Assembly (NCBI RefSeq): GCF_003601975.1
Contig: NZ_QZWZ01000003.1
Span: 1-64,000 of the forward strand
Reading direction: 5' to 3'
Source: Mesorhizobium waimense
Lineage (GTDB): Bacteria; Pseudomonadota; Alphaproteobacteria; Rhizobiales; Rhizobiaceae
DNA: 64,000 nt
The notes under the pieces were generated by a model. The model made no database searches and was not told the DNA's origin. It worked only from the letters and a program-made list of their open reading frames with translations. The position numbers and the translations under genes are program-made. Positions 28,382 through 38,364 of this stretch are shown here, piece after piece. The stretch's first letter is position 1; every line of letters begins with the position of its first letter.

Positions 28382-29182
28382 ATGAGCCTAGGAACCAAGG
28401 TGCGTCTTGCGCGCCTCTTCTCGCATCCATCGGGGAAACTTTTTGGCGGCGCGGTCGACCACTTCGTCGGCTATGGCGACGTGCGCAAAGGCGGCCTTGC
28501 CGACCTGCCGGGTGCGCTCGCACGCGTCATGGTGGGCAAACCCGACTACGTCAGCATCCAGCCTGGCACCGCGCGCCATCTGTGGCCGCAATATGCGGGC
28601 AAAGCTTCCCTGGTGATTCAGGCGGGCTGCTTCACTCCGGACGATCGCATCAGCGAGTTGATCGCAACGCCAGAGGATGCGGTGCGCGCGGGGGCCGATG
28701 CGTTGGCCGTGGCCATTCCGGTGCGCGGCGCGACCGAGGGCAAATACATACGCTGGCTGACCGATTCGGTAAATGCAGCGGCCCGCTACGGCATGCCTGT
28801 GGTGGCGCATGTCTACCCTCGCGATTTCACCGACGGAGCAAAAATCGTCTTCACCCCCGACGAGATCGCCTATGCGGCGCGCATCGGCTACGAGTCCGGC
28901 GTCGACGTGATCAAGATCGGCTACACGGGCGATTTCGAGTCGTTCCGAGAGACCGTCCGGACCTGCCCGGTGCCGGTTGTGATCGCGGGTGGTCCGAAGA
29001 CCGATACGCTGCTCGGCGCACTTCAGCAGACGGCGGACGCCATCCGTGCCGGCGCACGCGGCGCCGTGGTAGGCCGCAATCTCTGGGGGCATGGCGATCC
29101 GGAGAAGGCAGCGCTTGCCTTTCGGGGCGTCATCCATGACGGCCTTTCGGCGCAAGACGCCCTGGCGAAGGCGGGTGCCTGA
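28382..29182 (+). CDS. Class I aldolase, LsrF/DhnA family
   Basis: A 266-residue TIM-barrel enzyme of the DeoC/LacD/FbaB superfamily closest to LsrF-like proteins. VDHFVGYG near residue 25 matches the family DH motif; K178 (VIKIGYTGDF) is the likely Schiff-base lysine; CPVPVVIAGGPKTD and GARGAVVGRNLWGHGDPEKA form the phosphate site. Likely role: retro-aldol cleavage (or thiolysis, as in LsrF) of a phosphorylated sugar made by the kinase 3 bases downstream. Start at 28382; an open frame upstream crosses the operators. Confidence 0.83.
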   Translation: MSLGTKVRLARLFSHPSGKLFGGAVDHFVGYGDVRKGGLADLPGALARVMVGKPDYVSIQPGTARHLWPQYAGKASLVIQAGCFTPDDRISELIATPEDAVRAGADALAVAIPVRGATEGKYIRWLTDSVNAAARYGMPVVAHVYPRDFTDGAKIVFTPDEIAYAARIGYESGVDVIKIGYTGDFESFRETVRTCPVPVVIAGGPKTDTLLGALQQTADAIRAGARGAVVGRNLWGHGDPEKAALAFRGVIHDGLSAQDALAKAGA

Positions 29183-29185
29183 ACG

Positions 29186-30169
29186 ATGCCCACCGTCCCC
29201 TCGATCCTCGGCTTCGGCGCTATTGCGATCGACGACATCGTCTACGTCGATCAGCCGTTGTCGGCGGGCAAGGGGAAGGTTCTGCAAAGTGCCCGCGCTT
29301 TCGGGGGAAATGTCGCGACGGCCCTGGCCGCCGTCGTGCGGCTCGGCGGAACCGCCGGGTTCGTCGGATGGCTGGGCAGTGCCGCGGACGACGCCGTGCT
29401 GCGCGATCTCGTTGCGAGCGGTGTTGAAACCGCATTCGCGCCGCGCCATCCCGACGCGCGCCCGGTGCGCTCGCGGATCACCGTCGGCTCGGACGGGGAA
29501 CGGTTCATCGCGTATGACGACGATGCGATGCTGGGCACCGCTCCGGACTTTCCGGACGATATCCTCAGCCACGCGACCGTCCTGATCGTCGATAGCTACG
29601 CGATCCGGTCGCTGGATGTCGTGGCTCGGGCTCGCGATCTCGGCCTTGCGATCCTCGGCGATATCGAATGGAGCAACGGCCCAGCCACGGAGCGGCTGAT
29701 CGCGCTCTGCGACCATCTCATTCTTCCACTCGGCTTTGCGCGGACTGCCACGGGGTGCCGATCGCCCGCCGAGATGCTCGATGCATTGTGGTTGCCGTCG
29801 CGGTCCGCCGTGGTTCTGACCGATGGTGGCAGGGGCGTGTACTATCGCGGGCGTGAAGAGACAGGTCTCTGGCACCTGCCCCCGCACCGGGTTGTGGTCG
29901 TCGACTCGACCGGCGCGGGTGACTGCTTTCATGGCGCCTATGCCCATGCGTTGACGCGCGGAGCCGACACCGCAGGCCGGGTGGCATTCGCGGCCGCGGC
30001 GGCGGCCCTTTCGATAACGGGGCGTGGCGGGCGCGAGGCGCTTCCGACCGACGACCAGGTCACGGAACTCCTGGCATCGACGAACGCGCCGTCGGCAGTC
30101 GAACTGAAAATGCGCATGTCGATACTGGAACATAGCCTGAAACTATCCGAGGAAATATTTCGCAGGTGA
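29186..30169 (+). CDS. PfkB-family carbohydrate kinase
   Basis: A 327-residue ribokinase-fold kinase with GFGAIAIDDIVYVD at the N-terminus, sugar-contact block AFGGNVATALAAVVRLGG, and the catalytic signature DSTGAGDCFHGAY. Overall pattern recalls YihV-like (sulfofructose) and other ketose kinases, but no sulfoquinovose genes (YihQ, YihS, YihT) are present, so sulfosugar use is not supported. The last 30 residues (SAVELKMRMSILEHSLKLSEEIFRR) form an extra helix beyond the usual end. It lies 3 bases after the aldolase, so the product of one enzyme should feed the other. Confidence 0.85.
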   Translation: MPTVPSILGFGAIAIDDIVYVDQPLSAGKGKVLQSARAFGGNVATALAAVVRLGGTAGFVGWLGSAADDAVLRDLVASGVETAFAPRHPDARPVRSRITVGSDGERFIAYDDDAMLGTAPDFPDDILSHATVLIVDSYAIRSLDVVARARDLGLAILGDIEWSNGPATERLIALCDHLILPLGFARTATGCRSPAEMLDALWLPSRSAVVLTDGGRGVYYRGREETGLWHLPPHRVVVVDSTGAGDCFHGAYAHALTRGADTAGRVAFAAAAAALSITGRGGREALPTDDQVTELLASTNAPSAVELKMRMSILEHSLKLSEEIFRR

Positions 30170-30225
30170 ATATAAGCCGAGGAGAATTATAAAAGTCATT
30201 GGCTTATACTTGTGGAGAGAGGAAG

Positions 30226-31371
<1,146 letters not shown>

Positions 31372-31386
31372 ATATCTGCGGCAGAC

Positions 31387-31411
31387 CGCAGGCGAGAGCG
31401 AGGCGCCTGCG
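31387..31411 (+). other. Stem-loop between ATPase and binding-protein genes
   Basis: Perfect 8-bp stem CGCAGGCG (31387-31394) / CGCCTGCG (31404-31411) with a 9-base loop, in the 120-base spacer before the binding-protein gene. No U-run follows. Probably a processing or stability element that lets the binding protein be made at a different level. Confidence 0.4.
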
Positions 31412-31491
31412 AAAGATACTCGCAAGAAGGCTTCTGAATAAACCAGACGATCGTCCGCATTGTGCGGTCGATCTTAAAGAAGGAGGAGAAA

Positions 31492-32739
31492 ATGACGTTT
31501 CGGATACAACCCGCGATGCTGAAAATAGCCGCGGCCGCATGGTTGCTTGGCGCAACCAGCGCCATGGCAGACACGACGCTGGAATTCACCCAATGGTGGG
31601 AGCCCGAATTGCCGGCCGGCTCGCTCAGGGCAATCATGAATGACTTCGAGGCTGCAAACCCCGGAATCAAGGTGACGCTGGTCAGCGGCCCCTATGCGAC
31701 CACGCGAGACCAGATCTCGGTTGGTGCTGCAACTGGAACGCTTAGCGACGTCGTCGGTCTCGACGGCGCCTGGGTAAACAATCTGAACGCGCAGAATGCG
31801 CTGGCCGACATGAACCCGATGATGGATGCGAGCGGGTTCGACAAGACCCAGGTCGCGGATATCATCAAGGTGGACGGCAAGGCGGTGATGTTTCCCGTGG
31901 CTTCGTTCGTCTATCCGGTCTTCGTGAACATGGACCTAGCCGCCCAGGCAGGCGTGACCAAGCTGCCGTCGACCCGCGCGGAGTTTCTCGAAGCCGCCAA
32001 GAAGATGACGCATGCCGACAAGAACCAGTATGGCTGGGTGCTTCCCTTGTCGCTGCAAACGCCGTCCGGTGTCCAGAACGACCTGATGTCGTGGGTCTGG
32101 GCCTCGGGTCAATCGATGATGGCTGACGGCAAGCCGGCTCTCGAGGGCAAGCCGGTCGTCGATATGCTCACCTTCGTCAAATCGCTGAACGACGCCGGCG
32201 TCATCTCGCCCGGCATTGCCACCAAGACCGAGCAGGAAAAGGTCGAGGAATTCGTGAACGATCGGGTCGGAATGATGATCGACTCGCTTGCGCACGTGAA
32301 CCTCATCCGCAAACGCAATCCCAAACTGAACTTCGATCTCATCCCGGTCCCGGTCGTGGAGAACTACAACGGCAAGCGCGGCCTTCCCTACGCCTCCTGG
32401 GGCATCGGCATCTCTGCGGCCTCGAAACATCAAGAGGAAGCCTGGAAGCTCGTCCAATATCTGATGAGTGAGAAGGTGAACGCCAAGCTCGTGTCGCTTG
32501 CAAACGCCTTCCCGGGCAACGTCAACGCCAAGCCCGATTTCGTGACCTCGGACAAGGCTTTCGGCAAGGCTTTCGAAATCTTCAAGACCGGTTATCTCGC
32601 CAACGAGTTCACGGGTCTGCCGGTGGCTGAAGACCTGATGACCCAGTTCGACGTGGAAGCCCAGAAGATGCTCGCCGGCGAGCAGTCTCCGGAACAAGCC
32701 GCAGCCAACGCTCAAAAGGGCTGGATGGCGAAATTCTGA
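31492..32739 (+). CDS. ABC sugar-binding protein, family 1
   Basis: A 415-residue periplasmic protein with a Sec signal (MLKIAAAAWLLGATSAMA) and mature start DTTLEFTQWWEPELP. SBP_bac_1 features: FEAANPGIKVTLVSGPYATTRDQI, LSDVVGLDGAWVNNL, and the C-terminal GISAASKHQEEAWKLVQYL. AGGAGGAG precedes the ATG. Tryptophans early in the mature chain suit a sugar-stacking site. Ligand unknown; the aldolase and kinase next to it suggest a monosaccharide, ketose or polyol. Confidence 0.92.
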   Translation: MTFRIQPAMLKIAAAAWLLGATSAMADTTLEFTQWWEPELPAGSLRAIMNDFEAANPGIKVTLVSGPYATTRDQISVGAATGTLSDVVGLDGAWVNNLNAQNALADMNPMMDASGFDKTQVADIIKVDGKAVMFPVASFVYPVFVNMDLAAQAGVTKLPSTRAEFLEAAKKMTHADKNQYGWVLPLSLQTPSGVQNDLMSWVWASGQSMMADGKPALEGKPVVDMLTFVKSLNDAGVISPGIATKTEQEKVEEFVNDRVGMMIDSLAHVNLIRKRNPKLNFDLIPVPVVENYNGKRGLPYASWGIGISAASKHQEEAWKLVQYLMSEKVNAKLVSLANAFPGNVNAKPDFVTSDKAFGKAFEIFKTGYLANEFTGLPVAEDLMTQFDVEAQKMLAGEQSPEQAAANAQKGWMAKF

Positions 32740-32768
32740 GCGGCCTGTTCCCCGTTGCTATCTTCCAC

Positions 32769-32798
32769 CGGGTGGCCTGACTTCGGGCAGGCCACCCG
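32769..32798 (+). other. Strong stem-loop after the binding-protein gene
   Basis: Perfect 11-bp stem CGGGTGGCCTG (32769-32779) / CAGGCCACCCG (32788-32798) with an 8-base loop, 30 bases past the binding-protein stop. This is the classic place for an RNA stem that protects the binding-protein transcript and keeps permease levels lower. Confidence 0.6.
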
Positions 32799-32877
32799 TC
32801 AACAACGGACCGGCAATTTGAGATGGACCTGTTTCCGAAGCTCACCTTCTCTTGAAGGCGTATCCCAAGGTTGGCAC

Positions 32878-33774
32878 ATGACTCGGCAGAAGCGCTCCCA
32901 CCATAGACTGAAACGAGCGGTCGCACCCTATCTCTATCTGTCACCCTCGCTCCTCATAATCGGCCTTCTGATGCTGCTGCCGATGGTGACGGTGATTGCC
33001 TATTCGTTCCAGAACAGCGCGGTGCTGCGTCGCGACCCGTCCTTTGCCGGACTGAAACACTACCAGGCGATCTTTGTCGATCCGGTGTTCTGGGCCTCGC
33101 TGTGGCACACGCTCTACTTCACATGCATGAGTGTCGTCTTCCACATGACCATCGGCATGGTCTTCGCACTCATGCTGAACAGCGACCGCATCAATCCGAC
33201 GCTGCGCAATATTCTGCGCGTGCTCTACATACTGCCTTGGCTGTTCACCGCGGTGATTATCGCCGTGATCTGGCGCCTCCTGCTCGAGCCGAACGGTGTC
33301 GTGAACAGCGTTCTCATGCAGATGGGCATCATCGGTTCCAAGGTCGAGTGGTTTTCCTCGCCCGAGACCGCGCTGCACGCCGTCACCTTCGCCAATATCT
33401 GGGCGGGCTACCCGCTTTTCATGGTCAGCCTGCTCGCAGGCTTGCAGGGCATTCCCAAGGATTTCTACGAGGCCGCCGATATCGACGGGGCGAAGGCCTA
33501 CCAGAAGCTGATCTTCATCACCATCCCGCAGCTGATGCCGATCATCATCAGCATCTCGCTGCTCGACTTCATCTGGACCATGCAGGTCTTTCCATTGATC
33601 TGGATAACGACGGGCGGCGGTCCGATCTACTCGACCGAGGTCCTCAGCACCTACACGTATAAGCTGGCGTTTTCGAGCTACAACCTGTCGCAGGCGTCGG
33701 CGAGTGCCGTGGTCATCCTGCTGATCTCTCTCGGCCTGACGCTGTTCTACATCCGCTATCAAAAGGCTCGGTAG
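32878..33774 (+). CDS. ABC sugar permease, MalF/UgpA type
   Basis: A 298-residue inner-membrane protein with six hydrophobic helices: first helix LSPSLLIIGLLMLLPMVTVIAY, and an EAA loop YEAADIDGAKAYQKLIFITIPQL that docks to the ATPase. The start at 32878 (MTRQKRSHH) has AAGG 7 bases upstream; a longer frame crosses the stem-loop. Partner of the next gene, 5 bases downstream. Confidence 0.92.
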   Translation: MTRQKRSHHRLKRAVAPYLYLSPSLLIIGLLMLLPMVTVIAYSFQNSAVLRRDPSFAGLKHYQAIFVDPVFWASLWHTLYFTCMSVVFHMTIGMVFALMLNSDRINPTLRNILRVLYILPWLFTAVIIAVIWRLLLEPNGVVNSVLMQMGIIGSKVEWFSSPETALHAVTFANIWAGYPLFMVSLLAGLQGIPKDFYEAADIDGAKAYQKLIFITIPQLMPIIISISLLDFIWTMQVFPLIWITTGGGPIYSTEVLSTYTYKLAFSSYNLSQASASAVVILLISLGLTLFYIRYQKAR

Positions 33775-33779
33775 TCACC

Positions 33780-34622
33780 ATGAGGAAAAGGCACACGCCG
33801 AAAGACAGGCTGATCACCGTCGCGCTCCATGTCGCGCTTGCCGCAGGGCTCTTTTTCGCGGCCTTCCCGATCTACTGGATGCTGAGCAGCTCGTTCAAGT
33901 CGAATACCGAAATCTTTGCCCTGCCACCAACCGTCCTGCCGAAGGCCTTCACGCTAGAAGCGTATGCGGCCATCCTTGGCGACCCGGTAAAGCTGCGCTT
34001 CTTCTTCAACAGCTACTTCGTGGCCGGAGCGGTGACCGTGCTGACTGTGCTGATCGCCTTGCTGGCGGCCTATGGATTCAGCCGTTTCAATTTCCGCGGC
34101 AAGGGCAGCCTCAACACACTCATCATCAGCACGCAGACGATCCCGCCGATCACGCTTTTGATCCCCTTCTTCGGGCTTGTCGTCTCGTATGGCATCTTCG
34201 ACACCTACGTCGCACTGATCCTGACTTACCTGGTGTTTACGCTGCCCTACGCGATCCTGCTGATGACGGGATATCTGAACACCTTGCCCCGCGATCTCGA
34301 TGAAGCGGTGGCTGTCGACGGCGGCACCAGCTGGACCGCACTCTGGCGGGTGATCGTCCCGATTTCACTGCCTGGTATCGTGGCGACGTCGGTCTACACC
34401 TTCCTGTTGTGCTGGAACGAATTTCTCTTTGCGCTGACGCTGACGAAGTCAACGTCCATGCGCACCGTCCCGATCGGCATCCAGCTGTTGATGGGGCAGC
34501 ACGCCTTCGAATGGAACCAGATGATGGCGATGAGCGTGCTCGGCTCGCTACCGCTCTTGCTCATCTACCTCGTTGCCCAGAGGTTCTTCCTCGCCGGCAT
34601 GACCGCGGGCTCGGTCAAGTAG
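33780..34622 (+). CDS. ABC sugar permease, MalG/UgpE type
   Basis: A 280-residue permease with six helices, FPIYWMLSSSFKSNTEIF after helix 1 and an EAA loop DLDEAVAVDGGTSWTALWRVIVPISLPG. It ends AQRFFLAGMTAGSVK, the standard C-terminus of this family. It is the last gene of the cassette: only about 35 bases later begins the remnant of an unrelated copy of the same family (34655-34806). Confidence 0.92.
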   Translation: MRKRHTPKDRLITVALHVALAAGLFFAAFPIYWMLSSSFKSNTEIFALPPTVLPKAFTLEAYAAILGDPVKLRFFFNSYFVAGAVTVLTVLIALLAAYGFSRFNFRGKGSLNTLIISTQTIPPITLLIPFFGLVVSYGIFDTYVALILTYLVFTLPYAILLMTGYLNTLPRDLDEAVAVDGGTSWTALWRVIVPISLPGIVATSVYTFLLCWNEFLFALTLTKSTSMRTVPIGIQLLMGQHAFEWNQMMAMSVLGSLPLLLIYLVAQRFFLAGMTAGSVK

Positions 34623-34654
34623 GATGTCCCTCCCACGGAGAACTGATGGAGTAG

Positions 34655-34806
34655 GCCGCGCATCGAAATCGGTGGATTGGACCTTCTCTGCTGGCAGGCG
34701 ATATCGCCGCGGCCTCGGGCGTCGTCGTAGCGCCGCTGATCGTGCTCGTGCTGTTCTTCCAGCGCCACATCATCGAAGGGCCTACGCAGGTGGAATCAAG
34801 GAATGA
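34655..34806 (+). pseudogene. C-terminal remnant of a second MalG-type permease
   Basis: Two frames together read as the last 45 or so residues of a sugar permease: SVDWTF, then LLAGDIAAASGVVVAPLIVL and VLFFQRHIIEG, then AGGIKE and TGA (34804-34806). Joining them needs at least two small indels, near 34686 and near 34780. This matches the family end (FFQR..IxGLTAGGxK). Everything upstream of it is missing. It shows that the sugar operon downstream once had its own importer, now lost where the deoR cassette lies. Confidence 0.7.
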
Positions 34807-34810
34807 AAGG

Positions 34811-35632
34811 ATGAACGTGAAAGACCTCAAAGTCGGCTGCCAGACCTTCACCTGGGAAATGCTCGGAGACCGTTTTGCCGGCGGCCCCGACGACCTGCTC
34901 AAAGCGATCGCCGATGGCGGCTATGCCGGCATCGAGATCACCGACACGATGATCGGCCGCTATGCCGTCAAACCGGCGGAGTTCGCGACCGCGCTGAAGG
35001 CGTCCGGCCTGACGCTCGTCTCCTTCGCCTTCGGCTCCAAGAGCGGCTTCACGCTGAAGGAAAAGATCGGCGCCGATCTCGAAACAGCGAAACGCTGGAT
35101 CGATTTCGTCGCCGCTTTTCCGCGCGCGCTTATCTCGATGGGCTCGGCGACCGTCGTGTCCGATGGCCCGCGCGACGAAAAATTCGCCATCGCCGCCGAG
35201 GTCTACAACAAGGCCGGCGAACTTGGCCGCAAGGCCGGCGTCCAGGTCGCGGTGCATCCGAGTTCGCATCACAACACGCTGCTGTTCGACCGTGCCGACT
35301 ACGACCGCATCTTCGGCCTGCTCGATCCGTCGCTGGACGGCTGGGTGCCCGACACCGGCCACATACTGCGCGGCCACAAGGACATGGCCGACACGCTCAC
35401 CACCTATCGCGACCGCATCCGCTACGTGCATCTGAAGGACGTCGATGCCGGCGGCACCTGGGCGATGCTCGGCAAGGGCGTCTGCGACACGGCAAAGGTG
35501 ATCGAGATCGCCAGTGCCGCGCCCAACTTCAACGGCTGGCTGGTGCTGGAGGAGGAATCCGAAACCGCCGCCGCCGATCCGGCCGGCGCGGTCAAGATCA
35601 ACCGCCAGACCATGCGCGGCTACGGAGCCTGA
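34811..35632 (+). CDS. Sugar phosphate isomerase/epimerase, IolE-like TIM barrel
   Basis: A 273-residue AP-endonuclease-2-fold protein. Opening VGCQTFTWEMLG and AIADGGYAGIEITDTMIG resemble IolE/TIM-barrel dehydratases and isomerases. Metal-site residues are suggested by VAVHPSSHHNTL, VPDTGHILRGHKD and YVHLKDVD; EEESE near the end supplies the last acidic ligand. ATG 34811 lies 8 bases after AAGGAA and 4 bases past the permease-remnant stop. It is first of six genes with overlaps or gaps of 4 bases or less. Confidence 0.85.
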   Translation: MNVKDLKVGCQTFTWEMLGDRFAGGPDDLLKAIADGGYAGIEITDTMIGRYAVKPAEFATALKASGLTLVSFAFGSKSGFTLKEKIGADLETAKRWIDFVAAFPRALISMGSATVVSDGPRDEKFAIAAEVYNKAGELGRKAGVQVAVHPSSHHNTLLFDRADYDRIFGLLDPSLDGWVPDTGHILRGHKDMADTLTTYRDRIRYVHLKDVDAGGTWAMLGKGVCDTAKVIEIASAAPNFNGWLVLEEESETAAADPAGAVKINRQTMRGYGA

Positions 35633-35636
35633 GACG

Positions 35637-36713
35637 ATGATCCGCAAGCAAGACCGTCGCCTTCGTGTCGGAGTGCTCGGCTGCGGGCCGATCGCGCAGT
35701 TCGCCCATCTGGAATCCTGCGTGAAGGCCAGCAATGCCGATCTCTACGCGATCTGCGACGCCGCCCCCGACCTGCTCGCACGCATGGGCGCGACCTACGA
35801 GCCGGAAAAAATGTATGGCGATTACGACGCCATGCTTGCCGATCCTGAGCTGGAAGCGGTGATCGTCGCCACCTCCGATGCCTATCACGTGCCGATGTCG
35901 ATCAAGGCGCTGGAGGCCGGCAAACACGTGCTGTGCGAAAAGCCGATCGGCGTCTCGGTGGAAGAAGGCCAGAAACTCGCGGATGCGGTCAAACGCTCTG
36001 GCAAGGTGCTGCAGGTCGGGCATATGAAGCGCTTCGATCCGGCGCTGGAAGCGGCGCGCGATTTCGTCCGCGACGAGATGGGCGATATCCTGGCGCTGAA
36101 GGCCTGGTACTGCGATTCCACCCATCGCTACACCAACACCGACGCGGTGCAGCCGCGGCCCGTCACCAGCAAGCTGGCGAGGAAACCGGCCGGCAATCCG
36201 AAGGCGGATCTCAGGCAGTATTTCATGCTGGCGCATGGCTCGCATCTGGTCGACACGGCACGCTTCCTGTGCGGCGAGATCGTTGCAGTGCGCGCGCGCC
36301 TCAACGAGCGCTTCGGCGCCTATTGCTGGTTCGTCGAAACCGAATTCGCCAATGGCGCGCTCGGCCATCTCGACCTCACGGTCGCCGTTCGCATGGACTG
36401 GCACGAAGGTTTCCAGCTCTATGGCGAGAACGGCTCGGTGATCGCGAAGACCTTTAATCCCTGGTATTTCCGCGCCAGCGAGGTCGACATCTTCCACGAG
36501 AAGGACGCGACCTCGCGCAAGCCGCTCGGCGCCGACGGCCATTTCTTCCGGCGCCAGCTCGAAGGCCTCGCCGAGACAGTCCTCGACGGCAAGTCGATGC
36601 GCGGCGCCAACGTCGATGACGGCCTTGCCTCGATCCGCGCCATGGTGGCGATCGCGCGCTCGGTCGAGAGCGGCGAGCGCGTCGAGATCGCCAGCGTCAC
36701 GGGAGCGGTCTGA
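35637..36713 (+). CDS. Gfo/Idh/MocA-family oxidoreductase
   Basis: A 358-residue NAD(P)-dependent sugar dehydrogenase: GVLGCGPIAQFAHLESC is the dinucleotide motif and EKPIGVSVEEGQ the catalytic-Lys loop. HGSHLVDTARFLCGE in the C-terminal half replaces the DxGxHxxD motif region with a His and Asp kept. It lies 4 bases after the first isomerase and overlaps the second by one base. Together they could oxidise a sugar at one carbon and rearrange the keto product. Confidence 0.9.
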   Translation: MIRKQDRRLRVGVLGCGPIAQFAHLESCVKASNADLYAICDAAPDLLARMGATYEPEKMYGDYDAMLADPELEAVIVATSDAYHVPMSIKALEAGKHVLCEKPIGVSVEEGQKLADAVKRSGKVLQVGHMKRFDPALEAARDFVRDEMGDILALKAWYCDSTHRYTNTDAVQPRPVTSKLARKPAGNPKADLRQYFMLAHGSHLVDTARFLCGEIVAVRARLNERFGAYCWFVETEFANGALGHLDLTVAVRMDWHEGFQLYGENGSVIAKTFNPWYFRASEVDIFHEKDATSRKPLGADGHFFRRQLEGLAETVLDGKSMRGANVDDGLASIRAMVAIARSVESGERVEIASVTGAV

Positions 36714-37531
36714 TGCAAATCGGGGTGTTCGCCAAGACTTTTCCTGGCAGCGAGCCGGCCGGCGTGTTGGCCGCGGTGCGCGAGGCGGGATTTGCCGTCA
36801 CCCAGTTCAACCTGGCCTGTGCCGGCCTGCCGTCGATGCCGGATGCGGTTGCGGACGACGCCATCGGCGCCATTGAGGCCGCCTCCAATGCCTCCGGCGT
36901 CGCGCTGGTGGCGCTGTCGGGCACCTACAACATGGCGCATCTGGACAAGTCCGTGCGCGACGATGGCTTGCGCCGGCTGGCGGTGGTAATCGAAACCGCC
37001 GCCAGGCTTTCCACGCCGCTGGTCACGCTGTGCACGGGAACGCGCAACCGCGATGACCAGTGGGCGCGCCATCCCGACAATGCCGATCCCTCGGCCTGGA
37101 CCGACATGGCTGCCGAGATGGAAAAGGCATTGCAACTCGCCGAGCGCCACGGCGTCGATCTCGGCATCGAGCCGGAACAGGCCAACATTGTTACCTCGGC
37201 CGACGACGCCATGCGCCTCATCGCCGAAATGGGTTCGAAGCGGCTGCGGATCGTGCTCGATCCGGCAAATCTGTTCGAGCAGGCGGATGCCGCCCAGGCC
37301 CGCGCCATCGTTACCGCCGCCATCGAAACCACGGCCGGCCATGTCGCCATGGCCCACGCCAAGGACCGTTTCGCCGACGGCCGCTTCGCCACCGCCGGCC
37401 GTGGCGTCGTCGACTTTCCAGATTTCGTCGCCCGGCTCACGGCAACAGGTTTCAATGGACCCCTGGTGACGCATGGGCTTTCGGCCGAAGAGGCGCCCGA
37501 GGTTGCCCACTTCCTGAAAGGGCTGCTGTGA
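36713..37531 (+). CDS. Sugar phosphate isomerase/epimerase, TIM barrel
   Basis: A 272-residue xylose-isomerase-like barrel: MQIGVFAKTFPG start, GTYNMAHLDKSVRDDGLRRL, LGIEPEQANIVTSADDAM with acidic metal ligand, IVLDPANLFEQ, and MAHAKDRFADGRF for the His/Asp part of the metal site. It differs clearly from the first isomerase, so it is not a recent duplicate. Its start overlaps the previous stop by one base and its stop overlaps the next ATG. Confidence 0.85.
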   Translation: MQIGVFAKTFPGSEPAGVLAAVREAGFAVTQFNLACAGLPSMPDAVADDAIGAIEAASNASGVALVALSGTYNMAHLDKSVRDDGLRRLAVVIETAARLSTPLVTLCTGTRNRDDQWARHPDNADPSAWTDMAAEMEKALQLAERHGVDLGIEPEQANIVTSADDAMRLIAEMGSKRLRIVLDPANLFEQADAAQARAIVTAAIETTAGHVAMAHAKDRFADGRFATAGRGVVDFPDFVARLTATGFNGPLVTHGLSAEEAPEVAHFLKGLL

Positions 37532-38364
37532 TGAAGCGCCCGTCGACCCTGCTCCGCGATGACACCACGCTGCGGGTTTCCGATGCGGGCGACGGGCTGG
37601 CGGTCGTCTTCCAGCATGGCCTCGGCGGCGGCGAGGCGCAGGTCGCCCAATCCTTCCCTGCCAGCACGGGTCTGCGGCGCATCACGTTGGAATGCCGCGG
37701 GCATGGCGGCTCGGCGCTCGGCAGAAGCCGGCCGTTCTCCTTCCAGATGTTCGCCGACGATGTGCTTGCGGCGGCCGACCAGGCCGGCCTCGAGCGCTTC
37801 GTCGCCGGCGGCGTGTCGATGGGCGCGGGAATCGCGCTGCGCCTCGCCTGCCGCCATCCCGATCGCGTCGCCGGCCTGGTGCTGGTGCGCCCGGCCTGGA
37901 CGTTCGGCAAGGCACCGGCGAACATGCGGCCGATCGTCGAGGTCGCCGGCCTCATCCTTGATCACGGCCCGGACAAGGCGCGGGCGATCTTCGCGCAGTC
38001 CGAGACGGCCGTGCAGCTCTATCGCGAGGCGCCCGACAATCTCGCTTCGCTGTTGGGCTATTTCGACCGGCCGGATGCCATGGCGTTCGCGCAAGTGCTC
38101 GCCGATATCGCCGCCGACGGACCGGAGGTTTCGGCAAAGGATGCCGAGGCTCTCGATATTCCGGCTTTGGTCATCGGCAATGCGATGGATGCCGTGCACC
38201 CGCTGTCCGCCGCCTATACGCTGGCGGCCGCCATTCCCAATGCAATCTTTGCCGACATCGCGCCCAAGGCGCTCGACAGCGCCGGGCATTTTGCCGAACT
38301 GCACGCTGAGATCACGGCCTTCCTTCACGCCCACGCCAACTTCCGGAGCCTCATTCCGTCATGA
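37531..38364 (+). CDS. Alpha/beta-fold hydrolase
   Basis: A 277-residue hydrolase: oxyanion region FQHGLGGGEAQV, nucleophile elbow GGVSMGAG with catalytic Ser, acid in GNAMDAVHP and His in DSAGHFAEL. No signal peptide. The frame is open further upstream, but ATG 37531 overlaps the previous stop and homology begins there. Within a sugar operon it could be a lactonase or de-esterase on a sugar acid product. It overlaps the next gene by ATGA. Confidence 0.85.
   Translation: MKRPSTLLRDDTTLRVSDAGDGLAVVFQHGLGGGEAQVAQSFPASTGLRRITLECRGHGGSALGRSRPFSFQMFADDVLAAADQAGLERFVAGGVSMGAGIALRLACRHPDRVAGLVLVRPAWTFGKAPANMRPIVEVAGLILDHGPDKARAIFAQSETAVQLYREAPDNLASLLGYFDRPDAMAFAQVLADIAADGPEVSAKDAEALDIPALVIGNAMDAVHPLSAAYTLAAAIPNAIFADIAPKALDSAGHFAELHAEITAFLHAHANFRSLIPS

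Noticed and set aside
28388..30133. 581-codon minus-strand frame opposite aldolase and kinase
   Set aside because: Antisense shadow. Aldolase and kinase motifs on the plus strand are complete.
29186..30169. Sulfofructose kinase of a sulfoquinovose pathway
   Set aside because: The kinase is YihV-like in outline, but the aldolase is LsrF-like rather than YihT-like and no sulfoquinovosidase or isomerase of that pathway is present.
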